From positions 682,001 to 746,000 of the forward strand of contig NZ_JNXG01000002.1 of assembly GCF_000717025.1 (NCBI RefSeq): 64,000 bases of DNA, written 5' to 3'. This stretch comes from Streptomyces atroolivaceus (GTDB lineage: Bacteria; Actinomycetota; Actinomycetes; Streptomycetales; Streptomycetaceae). The notes beneath the pieces were generated by a model, which was given only the letters and a program-made list of their open reading frames with translations, was not told where the DNA came from and ran no database searches. A program made the position numbers and the translations under genes. Position 1 is the stretch's first letter; each line of letters opens with the position of its first letter. Below are positions 53,436 to 61,105 of this stretch, one piece after another.

Positions 53436-54971
53436 ATGTCTCGTCCGGGGGTTGTGCGTCGTCGGTTGCGCCGTTGGTCGCGGGGGAAGGTGCCGCGGAC
53501 CGGGGTGCGTCTGCTCGGGCTGCGCCGGGGTCAGCGTGGTCAGGGAGCGATCGAGTACGTCGGTCTGGTCATGGTGGTGGTGGCGATCGTCGGCGCTCTG
53601 GTGGCGACGGGGATCGGCGCGGAGCTGTCGGAGAAGATCGGTGCGCAGGTGTGCCGGGTCACCGGGGGTGGTGACTGCGGCGACGGCGGTGCTCCTGAGG
53701 CGCAGGATTCGCCGGGGGACGGCACGCCGGCCTCTGACGAGGGGGCGCCGAAGTCGCAGGCTCAGATCGACTACGACGCCGCGCTGAAGGAGCTTCAGGA
53801 CGCGCAGGCGGCGGAGAAGACCAGCTCGGACAAGGCGTTGGAGGCGGCGAAGGAGCTGGCGAAGATCCTGGCCGAGGAGCTGGGGATCACCGATGCGCTG
53901 GACTGCATCACCAAGGGCGACATGGGCGCCTGCACGGAGACGTTGATCAATGTGCTGCTGAGCCTGATCGGTGGTGCGGTCGGGAAGCTCGCCGCGAAGT
54001 ACGGGGCACCGTGGAAGTGGAAGAAGGCCGCAGAGCTGATCAAGAAGCTCAAGAAGCACGGCGGGGACCTGTACGACGGGCTGAAGGGCCTGGTCAAGAA
54101 CCGTAAGAGGGTCACGGACGCGGAGAAGGAGCTCGCGGACGCGAAGAAGAAGCTCGACACCGAGAAGAAGGATCCCCCCAAGAAGGACGACAAGCCGGTC
54201 ACCTGCCCGGTGAAGCACAGCTTCCTTCCGGGCACTCCCGTCCTGCTCGCGGACGGCCGTCGCGTCGGGATCGAGAAGGTCACCGCCGGCTCCATGGTCT
54301 CCGCGACCGACCCGCTGACGGGGCGGCACGGACCGCGCGAGGTCGAGCGGCTGATCACGACCCACGAGGACGAGCACTTCACGCGCCTGGTGTTCCGGAC
54401 GCCCACGGGCCCGGCGGTCCTCACCGCCACCGACACCCACCCGTTCTGGTCCGTGGACCGGCGGCGCTGGCTCGATGCCGGAGACATCCGCCCCGGCACC
54501 GGGCTCCGCACACCGGACGGCACCACGCTGACGGTGGGCTCCGTCTCCCGCTACACCCAGCGGCGGACGACGCACGACCTCACCGTCTCCGGCATCCACA
54601 CGTACTACGTGCTGGCGGGCGGCACGCCCGTGCTGGTGCACAACAACAACTGCGGCTTCAGGCCTGGCGTCGCCGACGAGAAGTACGACAAGCACGTGCT
54701 GGGGCTCGATGACGCCGGCAACCCCACGCGCACGGCCGACATGCCGGAATACGACACGCCCGACGGGTTCGACAGGTACGTGGCGGATGCCGAAAGGCTG
54801 ATGGACCCGGCGAGCCTGCCGGCCGGTGCGCGTGAGGCCGTCCGGAGTGACGGCGTCGTCATTCGGCTGGACGCCCAGGGGAGGATAGGCATGAGGAACG
54901 GGAACACCATCACGACCTACTTCCGACCGGACGATCCGGCCGCATACTTCGCGAACGAGGCAGCTCGATGA
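53436..54971 (+). CDS. Polymorphic toxin with Flp/TadE-type prepilin signal, Hint domain and C-terminal toxin-like domain
   Basis: A 511-aa protein. A basic leader ends RGQRG35, followed by QGAIEY (E40 at +5) and a membrane helix (42-60): a type IVb prepilin signal with the same cleavage position as the Flp pilin. A Lys/Ala-rich helical region (110-250) contains the pretoxin-like ITDALDCITKGDMGACTETL. A Hint autoprocessing domain spans about 257-403: C257, SFLPGTPVLLADGR, H335 in ATDTHPFW, and the end TYYVLAGGTPVLVHN. The last 108 residues vary as expected of a toxin tip: KYDKHVLGL, then IRLDAQGRIGMRNG and TITTYFRPDD, suggestive of a BECR-fold RNase but not proven. Its stop overlaps the downstream gene. 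Confidence 0.86.
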   Translation: MSRPGVVRRRLRRWSRGKVPRTGVRLLGLRRGQRGQGAIEYVGLVMVVVAIVGALVATGIGAELSEKIGAQVCRVTGGGDCGDGGAPEAQDSPGDGTPASDEGAPKSQAQIDYDAALKELQDAQAAEKTSSDKALEAAKELAKILAEELGITDALDCITKGDMGACTETLINVLLSLIGGAVGKLAAKYGAPWKWKKAAELIKKLKKHGGDLYDGLKGLVKNRKRVTDAEKELADAKKKLDTEKKDPPKKDDKPVTCPVKHSFLPGTPVLLADGRRVGIEKVTAGSMVSATDPLTGRHGPREVERLITTHEDEHFTRLVFRTPTGPAVLTATDTHPFWSVDRRRWLDAGDIRPGTGLRTPDGTTLTVGSVSRYTQRRTTHDLTVSGIHTYYVLAGGTPVLVHNNNCGFRPGVADEKYDKHVLGLDDAGNPTRTADMPEYDTPDGFDRYVADAERLMDPASLPAGAREAVRSDGVVIRLDAQGRIGMRNGNTITTYFRPDDPAAYFANEAAR

Positions 54972-55381
54972 CACAAGGTGACAGCGGTTTTCGCGACGAG
55001 TTCTCGCGCTTCGTCGCCGCGTCGGGACGGTGGCGTGACACCGAGCCCGAGGCGCTCCTGGCCCGCTGGTCGACGTTCGTCGACCAGTGCGAGCAGGGGT
55101 ACCGAGGTGACGCCGAGGACTACTTCAACGACCTGACGTCAAGGAATTCGCTGGAGCGGGCCCTGGCCGCCGAGGAGCTGCAGCAGTTCCCCGAACTCGC
55201 CGGTCTCCGCCTGGAGGTGGAAGCGGTCGACGAGAGGTTCCGTGCGCTCATCAACCCGGACGCGTTCCCCAGGATCCCGGAGGAAACCTGGTGGGCCCGT
55301 GGTCTGGTGAGAGCGGGGAGGAAGCGTCTGGTGGAGGATCTGCGCCGGGAATACGGCGTCGAGGTGACGGAAGTGGGATAG
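54968..55381 (+). CDS. Candidate immunity protein for the pilin-toxin
   Basis: A 137-aa soluble, acidic helical protein with no signal peptide or membrane segment, starting MTQGDSGFRDEFSRFVAASG and rich in W, E and R (RYRGD-like acidic loops, EETWWARGLVRAGRKRLVED). The ATG lies inside the toxin stop codon (ATGA), giving strict coupling, as in toxin-immunity pairs. I do not recognise a named family; the assignment rests on position, size and acidity. Confidence 0.78.
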   Translation: MTQGDSGFRDEFSRFVAASGRWRDTEPEALLARWSTFVDQCEQGYRGDAEDYFNDLTSRNSLERALAAEELQQFPELAGLRLEVEAVDERFRALINPDAFPRIPEETWWARGLVRAGRKRLVEDLRREYGVEVTEVG

Positions 55382-55712
55382 GCAGGCGGCCGCACGCGGC
55401 CGGAGCGGAGCCCGCCGGGCATGCCCCCGGGGGGCTGCTTCGGGGGAGGCTTCGCATCACCGCCGAACCGCGGGCGACGCGGGATCAGCGGGCTCAGAGG
55501 GCTCCGCGGGATCAGCGGGCGCCACGGCGGAGGAGCGGTCCCGGCGGCCGGGGCGGCCGTCGAGCACGGGACGGCTGGGGGCCCGAGTTGGGCCCCTGGG
55601 CCCAAGACGACGGGCCCGCCGGGTCAATAGCGTCTGCGCTGCAGGTGATCGACGCCCGTCCCGGCGCACCCCCACGGCGCCGGGCCGGGCCGCAACCGGA
55701 AGGTGACGACGC
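55382..55712. other. Intergenic region with GGGCCC promoter
   Basis: 331 bases after the immunity gene. It starts with a CGGCCGCACGCGGCCG self-complementary stretch (possible terminator, about 55386-55402), has a GGGATCAGCGGGCTCAGAGG-like short repeat near 55480-55520 and ends with the GGGCCC promoter at 55590-55633. No coding frame is supported. Confidence 0.55.
55590..55633 (+). promoter_or_regulatory. Double-GGGCCC promoter of the TTA-containing gene
   Basis: GGGCCC (55590-55595), CT, GGGCCC (55598-55603), a 24-base spacer and TAGCGT (55628-55633). A third box lies 5 bases upstream (55579-55584). Leader about 73 bases. Confidence 0.78.
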
Positions 55713-56156
55713 GTGCCCACGGCCGAGCAACTGACCCTGACCGACGAGGAGTCCCGCCTCCTCCAGCAAGGGCTGACGGAATGGTGCGGCCCCGCCCGCT
55801 GCACCGAGGAGTTCGCCGTGGCCATGGGCTTCGACAGCGCCCAGGACCTGAGCCGCCGCGGCATGTCGATCCGGAGCGCCTTGGCGGAGAAGGGGGCGCT
55901 CGAGCCGATGGACTGGGCGCGGGCCCTGCTGGCGACGGAGCTGGCCTTCGTGAGCGAGGTGGTCGGCTCGGGGTACGAGTGGTCCACCACGACCGGCTGG
56001 GCCGACGACACCACGTTACGCATCCTGCGTTCGGCGCAGCTGAAGCTGATCCGCACGGTCGCTCCGCTGGTCGGCCGGGGGCTCGGCACACGGCAGGAGC
56101 CGCACACGGAGGTACTGCGGGCTGGAGGAGGGCTGCTGCCGGGCCTGGCTTGGTGA
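55713..56156 (+). CDS. Hypothetical helical protein with a TTA (bldA) codon
   Basis: A 147-aa soluble protein from GTG 55713 (AAGGTGA upstream). It is helical, starting MPTAEQLTLTDEESRLLQQG, with WCGPARCTEEF containing two Cys and a central DWARALLATELAFVSEVVGS. Codon 102 is TTA (56016-56018), the rare leucine codon read by the developmental tRNA BldA, so full translation may be limited to late growth or aerial development. No domain is recognised. The GGGCCC promoter ties it to the pilus/toxin regulon. Confidence 0.8.
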   Translation: MPTAEQLTLTDEESRLLQQGLTEWCGPARCTEEFAVAMGFDSAQDLSRRGMSIRSALAEKGALEPMDWARALLATELAFVSEVVGSGYEWSTTTGWADDTTLRILRSAQLKLIRTVAPLVGRGLGTRQEPHTEVLRAGGGLLPGLAW

Positions 56157-56305
56157 CCCCGTGCGGACCCGTGCGTCATGGACGGGCCCGGCGAGGAGCC
56201 CCGGAGACCTCCGCTTCCCCACGGGCCCGGCGCGGACCCCGTACGCCTCTGCCTCCCGAGAGGCCCGGCCCGGTGGCCTCCCCGGCGGCGGACATAATCG
56301 GCCGT

Positions 56306-57493
56306 ATGCCCGATCAGCAGCCGCGCTCCCGACCGGCGGCGTCCGAATCCCGAAGCACCCGGCACCGCGCCATGGCCCTGCTCACCGCAGCCGCCCCCGC
56401 GCTGGGCGCCTACGCGGCGGTCCGGGCCGTCGGGCTACTCGTCTTCTGGCTGTCCGCGTCCGCCGCCGGTAAGGACGCTCTGCACCTGCTGGGCGGACGC
56501 TGGGACTCCGTCTGGTACCAGCGGATCGCCGAGGACGGCTACGGCTACACCGTGACCCTCCCCGACGGCGGTGTCCATCCCGACCTGGCGTTCTTCCCGC
56601 TCCTGCCGGCCCTGGAACGCGGTCTCGCCGCGGTCACCCCGCTCACCGTGCAGGGCGCCGGGATCGCCGTCGCCTGGCTGGCGGGGCTGCTCGCGGCCTG
56701 GGGGATCTTCGCCGTCGGAGCCCGGCTGTACGGGCGGCGGACCGGGGTGGTGCTGGCCGCGCTGTGGGGCGCGTACCCGACCGCGTTCGTACAGTCGATG
56801 GCGTACACGGAGACCCTGTTCACCGCGCTCGCCGCATGGTCCCTGTACGCCGTCCTCAGGGACCGCTGGATCGCCGCGGGCGCGCTGTGCGTGCTCGCCG
56901 GGCTGACGCGGCCCTCGGCCGCCGCGCTCATCGCGGCACTCGCGCTCACCGCGGCCGTCGCCCTCGTACGGCAGTGGCGCGCGGGTGGCCGGCGGGGCCT
57001 GCCGCGCCGGAACGCGCGCATGCTGCTGGGCGTCTGCCTGGCGCCGCTGGGATGGCTGGCCTACGTGGTGTTCGTCGCCGTGCGGGAGGGCAGCCCCTTC
57101 GCGTACTTCGACGTCCAGGCGCAGTGGGGCAACAGCATCGACGGGGGCCGGGCACTGGCCGCGTTCATCGTCGGGCTGCCGCTTCCCGCCGCACTCGGGC
57201 TCTGCGCCGCGCTCGGGCTGCTGGGGTGGCTGGTGTACCTGTGCGTGCGGCAGCGGCAGCCGCTCCCCGTGCTGGTGTACGGCATCGCGGTCGTCGTGAT
57301 CTCGCTCATCGGCTCCGGCTACTTCGGCTCCCGGCCCCGCCTGATGATGCCCGCCTTCCCCCTGCTCCTGCCCCCGGCCGTGGCGCTGGCACGGCTGCGT
57401 ACGACGGTGCGCACGGGCGCGTTCGTCACCGTGCTGGCCCTGGGCTCCGCCGCGTACGGGGCGTGGACGCTGCTGGGGCCCGGGCCGCCGTGA
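56306..57493 (+). CDS. Mannosyltransferase-family (PIG-V-like) membrane protein
   Basis: A 395-aa integral membrane protein with about 9-10 segments. The luminal-type motif HLLGGRWDSVWYQRIAEDGY near residue 55 resembles the RWDxxWY of PIG-V/GT-C mannosyltransferases, which use polyprenyl-phosphate sugars. Later, SRPRLMMPAFPLLLPPAVAL is also typical. ATG 56306 follows CATAAT (56293-56298) by seven bases, so a leaderless message is likely. It does not carry the GGGCCC promoter. A substrate cannot be assigned; glycosylation of exported pilus proteins is conceivable but unsupported. Confidence 0.82.
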   Translation: MPDQQPRSRPAASESRSTRHRAMALLTAAAPALGAYAAVRAVGLLVFWLSASAAGKDALHLLGGRWDSVWYQRIAEDGYGYTVTLPDGGVHPDLAFFPLLPALERGLAAVTPLTVQGAGIAVAWLAGLLAAWGIFAVGARLYGRRTGVVLAALWGAYPTAFVQSMAYTETLFTALAAWSLYAVLRDRWIAAGALCVLAGLTRPSAAALIAALALTAAVALVRQWRAGGRRGLPRRNARMLLGVCLAPLGWLAYVVFVAVREGSPFAYFDVQAQWGNSIDGGRALAAFIVGLPLPAALGLCAALGLLGWLVYLCVRQRQPLPVLVYGIAVVVISLIGSGYFGSRPRLMMPAFPLLLPPAVALARLRTTVRTGAFVTVLALGSAAYGAWTLLGPGPP

Positions 57494-57496
57494 GCT

Positions 57497-57540
57497 GGGC
57501 CCAGGGGCCCATGCGCGGGGGCGCCCCCGGTCGTTAGCAT
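57497..57540 (+). promoter_or_regulatory. Double-GGGCCC promoter of the lipoprotein gene
   Basis: GGGCCC (57497-57502), AG, GGGCCC (57505-57510), a 24-base spacer and TAGCAT (57535-57540), immediately after the preceding stop codon. Confidence 0.78.
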
Positions 57541-57577
57541 GCCGGTCCGGTGTACGGCGGGTCAGGAGCGGTGAGCG

Positions 57578-58351
57578 ATGAAGGTACGTACCACTCTCGT
57601 GACGGCGAGCACGCTCGTCCTCTGTCTGGCGGCCGCCGGCTGCGGACCGGACGACGGTGGGGACAAGGGGGCCGGCGCGAAGGCCACCGCCTCGCGGACC
57701 CCGGTCTCCGGATCGGGCCCCACCGCCACGCCCGGGGCCGGTTCCGCTCCCGCCCCCACACCCACCAGCAACGGCAGGACCCTCACCGAGGCCGAGCTCG
57801 CGAAGGTGGTCCTCGCCACGGACGAGGTGCCGGGCTTCGAGATCGCGCCCCTGGAGGGCACCGACGAACGCGGCACCGAGGAGCCCGAGGACGAGGCCTG
57901 CCGGCCGATCACCGCGATCATCAACGGCTCGCCCGAACCGGCCCCGGCCGCCACCGTCTTCCGCACGGCGACGGACACGCGGGAGGAGGGCAAGGACGAC
58001 CAGACGGTCGTCACCGAGATCCTCACCTCGCACCCGAAGGGCGGGGCGGAGGAACTGCTGCGTTCGGTCCGCGACGCGGCACGGAACTGCGCCGACGGGT
58101 TCCGTACGACGAGTGAGGACGGGCCGTCCACCTACACCGAGGTCAAGACGCTGCCCGTGGTCCAGGCCGGCCAGGAGTCGTTCGCCTACCAGGTGACGGG
58201 CAGCCTGGAGGGCGCGAGGGTCCCGCTCGTCTTCCACCTCGTACGGACCGGCTCGACGGTCGTCACCTTCTACGCGGCCGACTTCCTGACGGCGACGACA
58301 CCGGAGGTCCCGGCCGCACTCGTCACCGCGCAGGCGGCGAAACTTCCGTGA
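57578..58351 (+). CDS. Secreted lipoprotein of the GGGCCC regulon
   Basis: A 257-aa lipoprotein: signal peptide with lipobox LAAAGC (Cys near 22), a Thr/Ala/Pro/Gly-rich linker (about 30-65), then an alpha/beta domain with TEAELAKVVLATDEVPGFEI, a Cys pair (EACRPI and RNCADGF) and a final strand VPLVFHLVRTGSTVVTFYAA. The pattern resembles Streptomyces surface lipoproteins of unknown role. AGGAG precedes the ATG. Its 3' end overlaps the DUF192 gene on the other strand by 29 bases. Confidence 0.85.
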   Translation: MKVRTTLVTASTLVLCLAAAGCGPDDGGDKGAGAKATASRTPVSGSGPTATPGAGSAPAPTPTSNGRTLTEAELAKVVLATDEVPGFEIAPLEGTDERGTEEPEDEACRPITAIINGSPEPAPAATVFRTATDTREEGKDDQTVVTEILTSHPKGGAEELLRSVRDAARNCADGFRTTSEDGPSTYTEVKTLPVVQAGQESFAYQVTGSLEGARVPLVFHLVRTGSTVVTFYAADFLTATTPEVPAALVTAQAAKLP

Positions 58352-58712
58352 CGGGTGCGGAGACCCGCACCCGTGTCCCGGGCCGAAGGCCCCACCGCTC
58401 CATCGCCCCGGCCTCCGACTCCACCACGTGGCGGGCGCGGAGCCTGGGCAGGCCGAGCCGGCCGGGCTTCATGGTGCGGACCGCCAGGACGTTGAACCCG
58501 CGGTCCAGGTACGCCACATCGATGGTGAACCGCATCCGGAAGGTGTGCACGCTCCCGCACGGCGTGATCAGCAGCGCGCCGTCCACGCCGTCCACGCCGA
58601 GCAGCCCACGGGCCCGCGCCCGGTAGGAGGCGGCGATGCGCAGGGGCACCTCCCGCGCCCCGGAGTCCGTCCCGACCGTCAGTGTTCCGCCGCCGTCACG
58701 CCATTTCCCCAT
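58323..58712 (-). CDS. DUF192 family protein
   Basis: A 129-aa protein starting MGKWRDGGGTLTVG. The family core is clear: RARGLLGVDGVDGALLITPC, FRMRFTIDVAYLDRGFNVL and ARHVVESEAGAMERWGLRPG. DUF192 proteins are small beta-barrels of uncertain role. ATG 58710-58712 lies eight bases after TACGGT (58725-58720 on the minus strand), so the transcript may be leaderless. It diverges from the prepilin peptidase gene across the GGGCCC box cluster. Confidence 0.88.
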   Translation of the reverse strand: MGKWRDGGGTLTVGTDSGAREVPLRIAASYRARARGLLGVDGVDGALLITPCGSVHTFRMRFTIDVAYLDRGFNVLAVRTMKPGRLGLPRLRARHVVESEAGAMERWGLRPGTRVRVSAPVTEVSPPAR

Positions 58713-58765
58713 GGACCCGACCGTAGACCCGTCGGCCGGGGCGTGGGCCCGGAACGGCCGGAGGT

Positions 58766-58809
58766 GGGCCCCAGGGCCCAAGACCCCTCCGCGCGGGCCG
58801 GATTAGGGT
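58766..58809 (+). promoter_or_regulatory. Double-GGGCCC promoter of the prepilin peptidase
   Basis: GGGCCC (58766-58771), CA, GGGCCC (58774-58779), a 24-base spacer and TAGGGT (58804-58809). The GTG at 58817 is eight bases after the -10, predicting a leaderless message. Another GGGCCC at 58745-58750 faces the DUF192 gene. Confidence 0.78.
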
Positions 58810-58816
58810 CGGGTCC

Positions 58817-59611
58817 GTGGACGCCACACTGATTGCGGTCGCCGCGCTCTGGGGCGCTGCCGCCGGACTGCTGCTCCCGCGCGCCGCGTACCGCTTCTCC
58901 GTCGAGCCCGAGGAGCCCTGGAGGGACGCCTGCCCGGCCGGGCACGCCCTCACGGGGCTGGCCCGGGGCTGGCTGGGTTCGACCAGATGCGCGGCATGCG
59001 CCGTGACCGTCCCCTCGCTCCCGGGGGGCGCGGCGCCTTCGGCGGCCCCCTCGCCGGAGGGAGGGGGCCGTTACGCCCCCTCCGTCGTCGCCCCGGTGGT
59101 CACCGTGCTCGCCTGCGTGGCCCTCGCCGCCGCCACCGGCAACCGGCCCGAGGCCGTCGTCTGGCTGTTGCTGACCCCCGTCGCCGTCCTCCTCGCGGTC
59201 ATCGACCGCCGCGTCCACCGGCTCCCCGACACCTTGACGCTGCCCCTCGCCGGTGCCGCGGCGGCGCTCCTCGGCGGTGCGGCCCTGCTGCCCGGGCACG
59301 GTGGATCCTGGATCTCCGCCCTGTTGGGCGGAGTGGCGCTCGGCGGCTTCTACTTCCTGCTCTTCCTGATCAACCCGAACGGCATGGGCTTCGGTGACGT
59401 GAAGCTCGCGCTCGCGCTGGGCGTGGCCCTCGGCTGGTACGGGTGGGCGGTGCTCTTCGCGGGCGGCTTCGCAGGCTTCCTGTTCGGCGCGGTGTACGGC
59501 GCGGGGCTGATGCTGGTGCGACGCGCCGGGCGCAAGACGGGCATCCCGTTCGGCCCGTTCATGATCGCGGGAGCGTTGTTCGGCCTGGTGTTCGGCGGCC
59601 TCGCCGCCTGA
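58817..59611 (+). CDS. Prepilin peptidase (A24 family)
   Basis: A 264-aa membrane aspartyl protease with about seven segments. The catalytic aspartates are D130 (AVIDRRVHRLPD) and D194 (GMGFGDVKLALALG), the second in the diagnostic GxGD motif. The N-terminal region has a Cys-containing loop (CPAGHALTG and RCAACAV) reminiscent of PilD's zinc tetracysteine module, but there is no methyltransferase signature. It is the only prepilin peptidase in the window and should process Flp, the TadE-like proteins and probably the pilin-toxin. It lies 14 kb from the core tad genes but shares their promoter type. Confidence 0.93.
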   Translation: MDATLIAVAALWGAAAGLLLPRAAYRFSVEPEEPWRDACPAGHALTGLARGWLGSTRCAACAVTVPSLPGGAAPSAAPSPEGGGRYAPSVVAPVVTVLACVALAAATGNRPEAVVWLLLTPVAVLLAVIDRRVHRLPDTLTLPLAGAAAALLGGAALLPGHGGSWISALLGGVALGGFYFLLFLINPNGMGFGDVKLALALGVALGWYGWAVLFAGGFAGFLFGAVYGAGLMLVRRAGRKTGIPFGPFMIAGALFGLVFGGLAA

Positions 59612-59682
59612 ACTCCACCCGGCGCACTGACGTACGGAATATGAGGTCGCGCCGGGCCGTGCCCTGCTGACACCCTTCCCGT

Positions 59683-60510
59683 ATGACCGGATCGTCCGTA
59701 CCCTCCGTCCCCTCCGCCTCCGACGCCTCCGACGCGCGCTTCGACACCCTCGTCGCGGAGGCCGGCTCCGTCTCCGTGGACGGCTGGGACTTCTCCTGGC
59801 TCGACGGACGGGCCACCGAGCAGCGCCCCTCATGGGGATACGCGCGCGCCATGGCGGACAAGCTGGCACGTGCCGGGGCCGCACTCGACATCCAGACCGG
59901 CGGAGGGGAGGTGCTCGCCTCCGCGCCCGTGCTGGCACCGCTCACGGTGGCCACCGAGTCCTGGCCGCCGAACATCGCCCGCGCGACAGCCCTGCTCCAC
60001 CCGCGCGGCGCCGCCGTCGTCGCGGACTCCGACGAACCGCCGCTGCCCTTCGCCGACCGCGCCTTCGACCTGGTCGTCAGCCGGCATCCGGTGACGGCCT
60101 GGTGGGACGAGATCGCCCGGGTGCTGGCTCCCGGAGGCACGTACTTCTCCCAACAGGTCGGGCCGGAGAGTGTGTTCGAACTCGTCGAGTACTTCCTCGG
60201 TCCGCGGGCCCCCGAGGAGCGCGGCGCCCGGGATCCGCGGCGCGCGCGGGACGACGCGGAGGCCGCCGGGCTCGAGGTGACGGACCTCCGTGCCGAGCGG
60301 CTGCGCATCGAGTTCCTCGACATCGGAGCCGTCGTCTACTTCCTGCGCAAGGTCATCTGGATGGTGCCGGGATTCACCGTCGGCGCCTACCTGCCCCAAC
60401 TTCGCAGCCTCCACCGGGAGATCGAGGAGAAGGGTCCGTTCGTCGCCCACAGCTCCCGCTTCCTGATCGAGGCACGGAAGCCGGAACAGCCGCCGGCGGG
60501 CCTACGCTGA
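59683..60510 (+). CDS. Class I SAM-dependent methyltransferase
   Basis: A 275-aa enzyme. Motif I is AALDIQTGGGEVL (about 62-74), motif II near VVADSDEPPLPF and the post-motif ADRAFDLVVSRHPV, with WWDEIARVLAPGGTYFSQQV at motif III. The C-terminal half carries the substrate domain. The substrate is unknown. It follows the peptidase by about 70 bases on the same strand and may be read through from its promoter. Confidence 0.88.
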   Translation: MTGSSVPSVPSASDASDARFDTLVAEAGSVSVDGWDFSWLDGRATEQRPSWGYARAMADKLARAGAALDIQTGGGEVLASAPVLAPLTVATESWPPNIARATALLHPRGAAVVADSDEPPLPFADRAFDLVVSRHPVTAWWDEIARVLAPGGTYFSQQVGPESVFELVEYFLGPRAPEERGARDPRRARDDAEAAGLEVTDLRAERLRIEFLDIGAVVYFLRKVIWMVPGFTVGAYLPQLRSLHREIEEKGPFVAHSSRFLIEARKPEQPPAGLR

Positions 60511-60613
60511 GGGCGGCCTCACGGGCCGCGGATGCAACGGCATCACCTGTCCCACCGTCCTACCCATGAGTAGTGCGACCCTAGTAGTTGAGCGCACAAC
60601 GAAGGAGCAGGTC

Positions 60614-61069
60614 ATGTCGGTGGGAAGGGAAATGACGGGCGGAGAGATCAGCCCGCCGGCCGGCAGGCCGCGCCATGGGAAGGCCGACTGGCTCACCGGG
60701 GCGCGGATCACCGCGGTCCACGGCCTGTTCTACCGGCCCGAGGGTCGTGCGGGGGAGCCGGAAGCCGTCGAATTCGTGCTGGAGGGCGGGCAGTCGGTCC
60801 TGCTGACCTGCGCCTCCGACCACACGCTGAACATCACCTCCGGAGCCTGGCCCCGTCTTCCCGACTGGTGCGTGCCCGCGGGGCAGTGGCAGTTCGAGCA
60901 GCTGAGGCACCTGCCGCCCCCTCCCTACGGCGGGGCCTGGACGGTCACCGGCACCCAGGAACGGCGCGACGAGCACGGCGAGGTGCGCGAGGCGGTGCTC
61001 CGGTGCGAGAACGGCGACTTCGTGGTCATCGGCGGCGACACGGTGACGATCCGCTTCGTGCCCTGCTGA
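60614..61069 (+). CDS. Conserved hypothetical protein
   Basis: A 151-aa soluble beta-rich protein from ATG 60614 (AAGGAG eight bases upstream); in-frame upstream extension to 60566 is unlikely. It includes EAVEFVLEGGQSVLLTCASD, WCVPAGQWQFEQLRHLPPPP and a C-terminal GDTVTIRFVPC. No membrane segment or known catalytic motif. Function unknown. Confidence 0.8.
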   Translation: MSVGREMTGGEISPPAGRPRHGKADWLTGARITAVHGLFYRPEGRAGEPEAVEFVLEGGQSVLLTCASDHTLNITSGAWPRLPDWCVPAGQWQFEQLRHLPPPPYGGAWTVTGTQERRDEHGEVREAVLRCENGDFVVIGGDTVTIRFVPC

Positions 61070-61105
61070 CCTCGCCCTGCCCCGCCGCCCCTCCCCGCCC
61101 CCACG

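Noticed and set aside
56160..56305. GGGCCCGGCG copies near 56180 and 56222 as promoters of the mannosyltransferase gene
   Set aside because: Spacing and flanks differ; the gene has its own CATAAT -10 just before the ATG.
58720..58750. Mirror GGGCCC promoter driving the DUF192 gene
   Set aside because: Only one box faces it and the spacer to TACGGT is 19, not 24; kept as an ordinary leaderless promoter.
37691..59611. Prophage or integrative element carrying the pilus/toxin genes
   Set aside because: No integrase, excisionase, tRNA attachment site or flanking direct repeats were seen, and base composition matches the surroundings.
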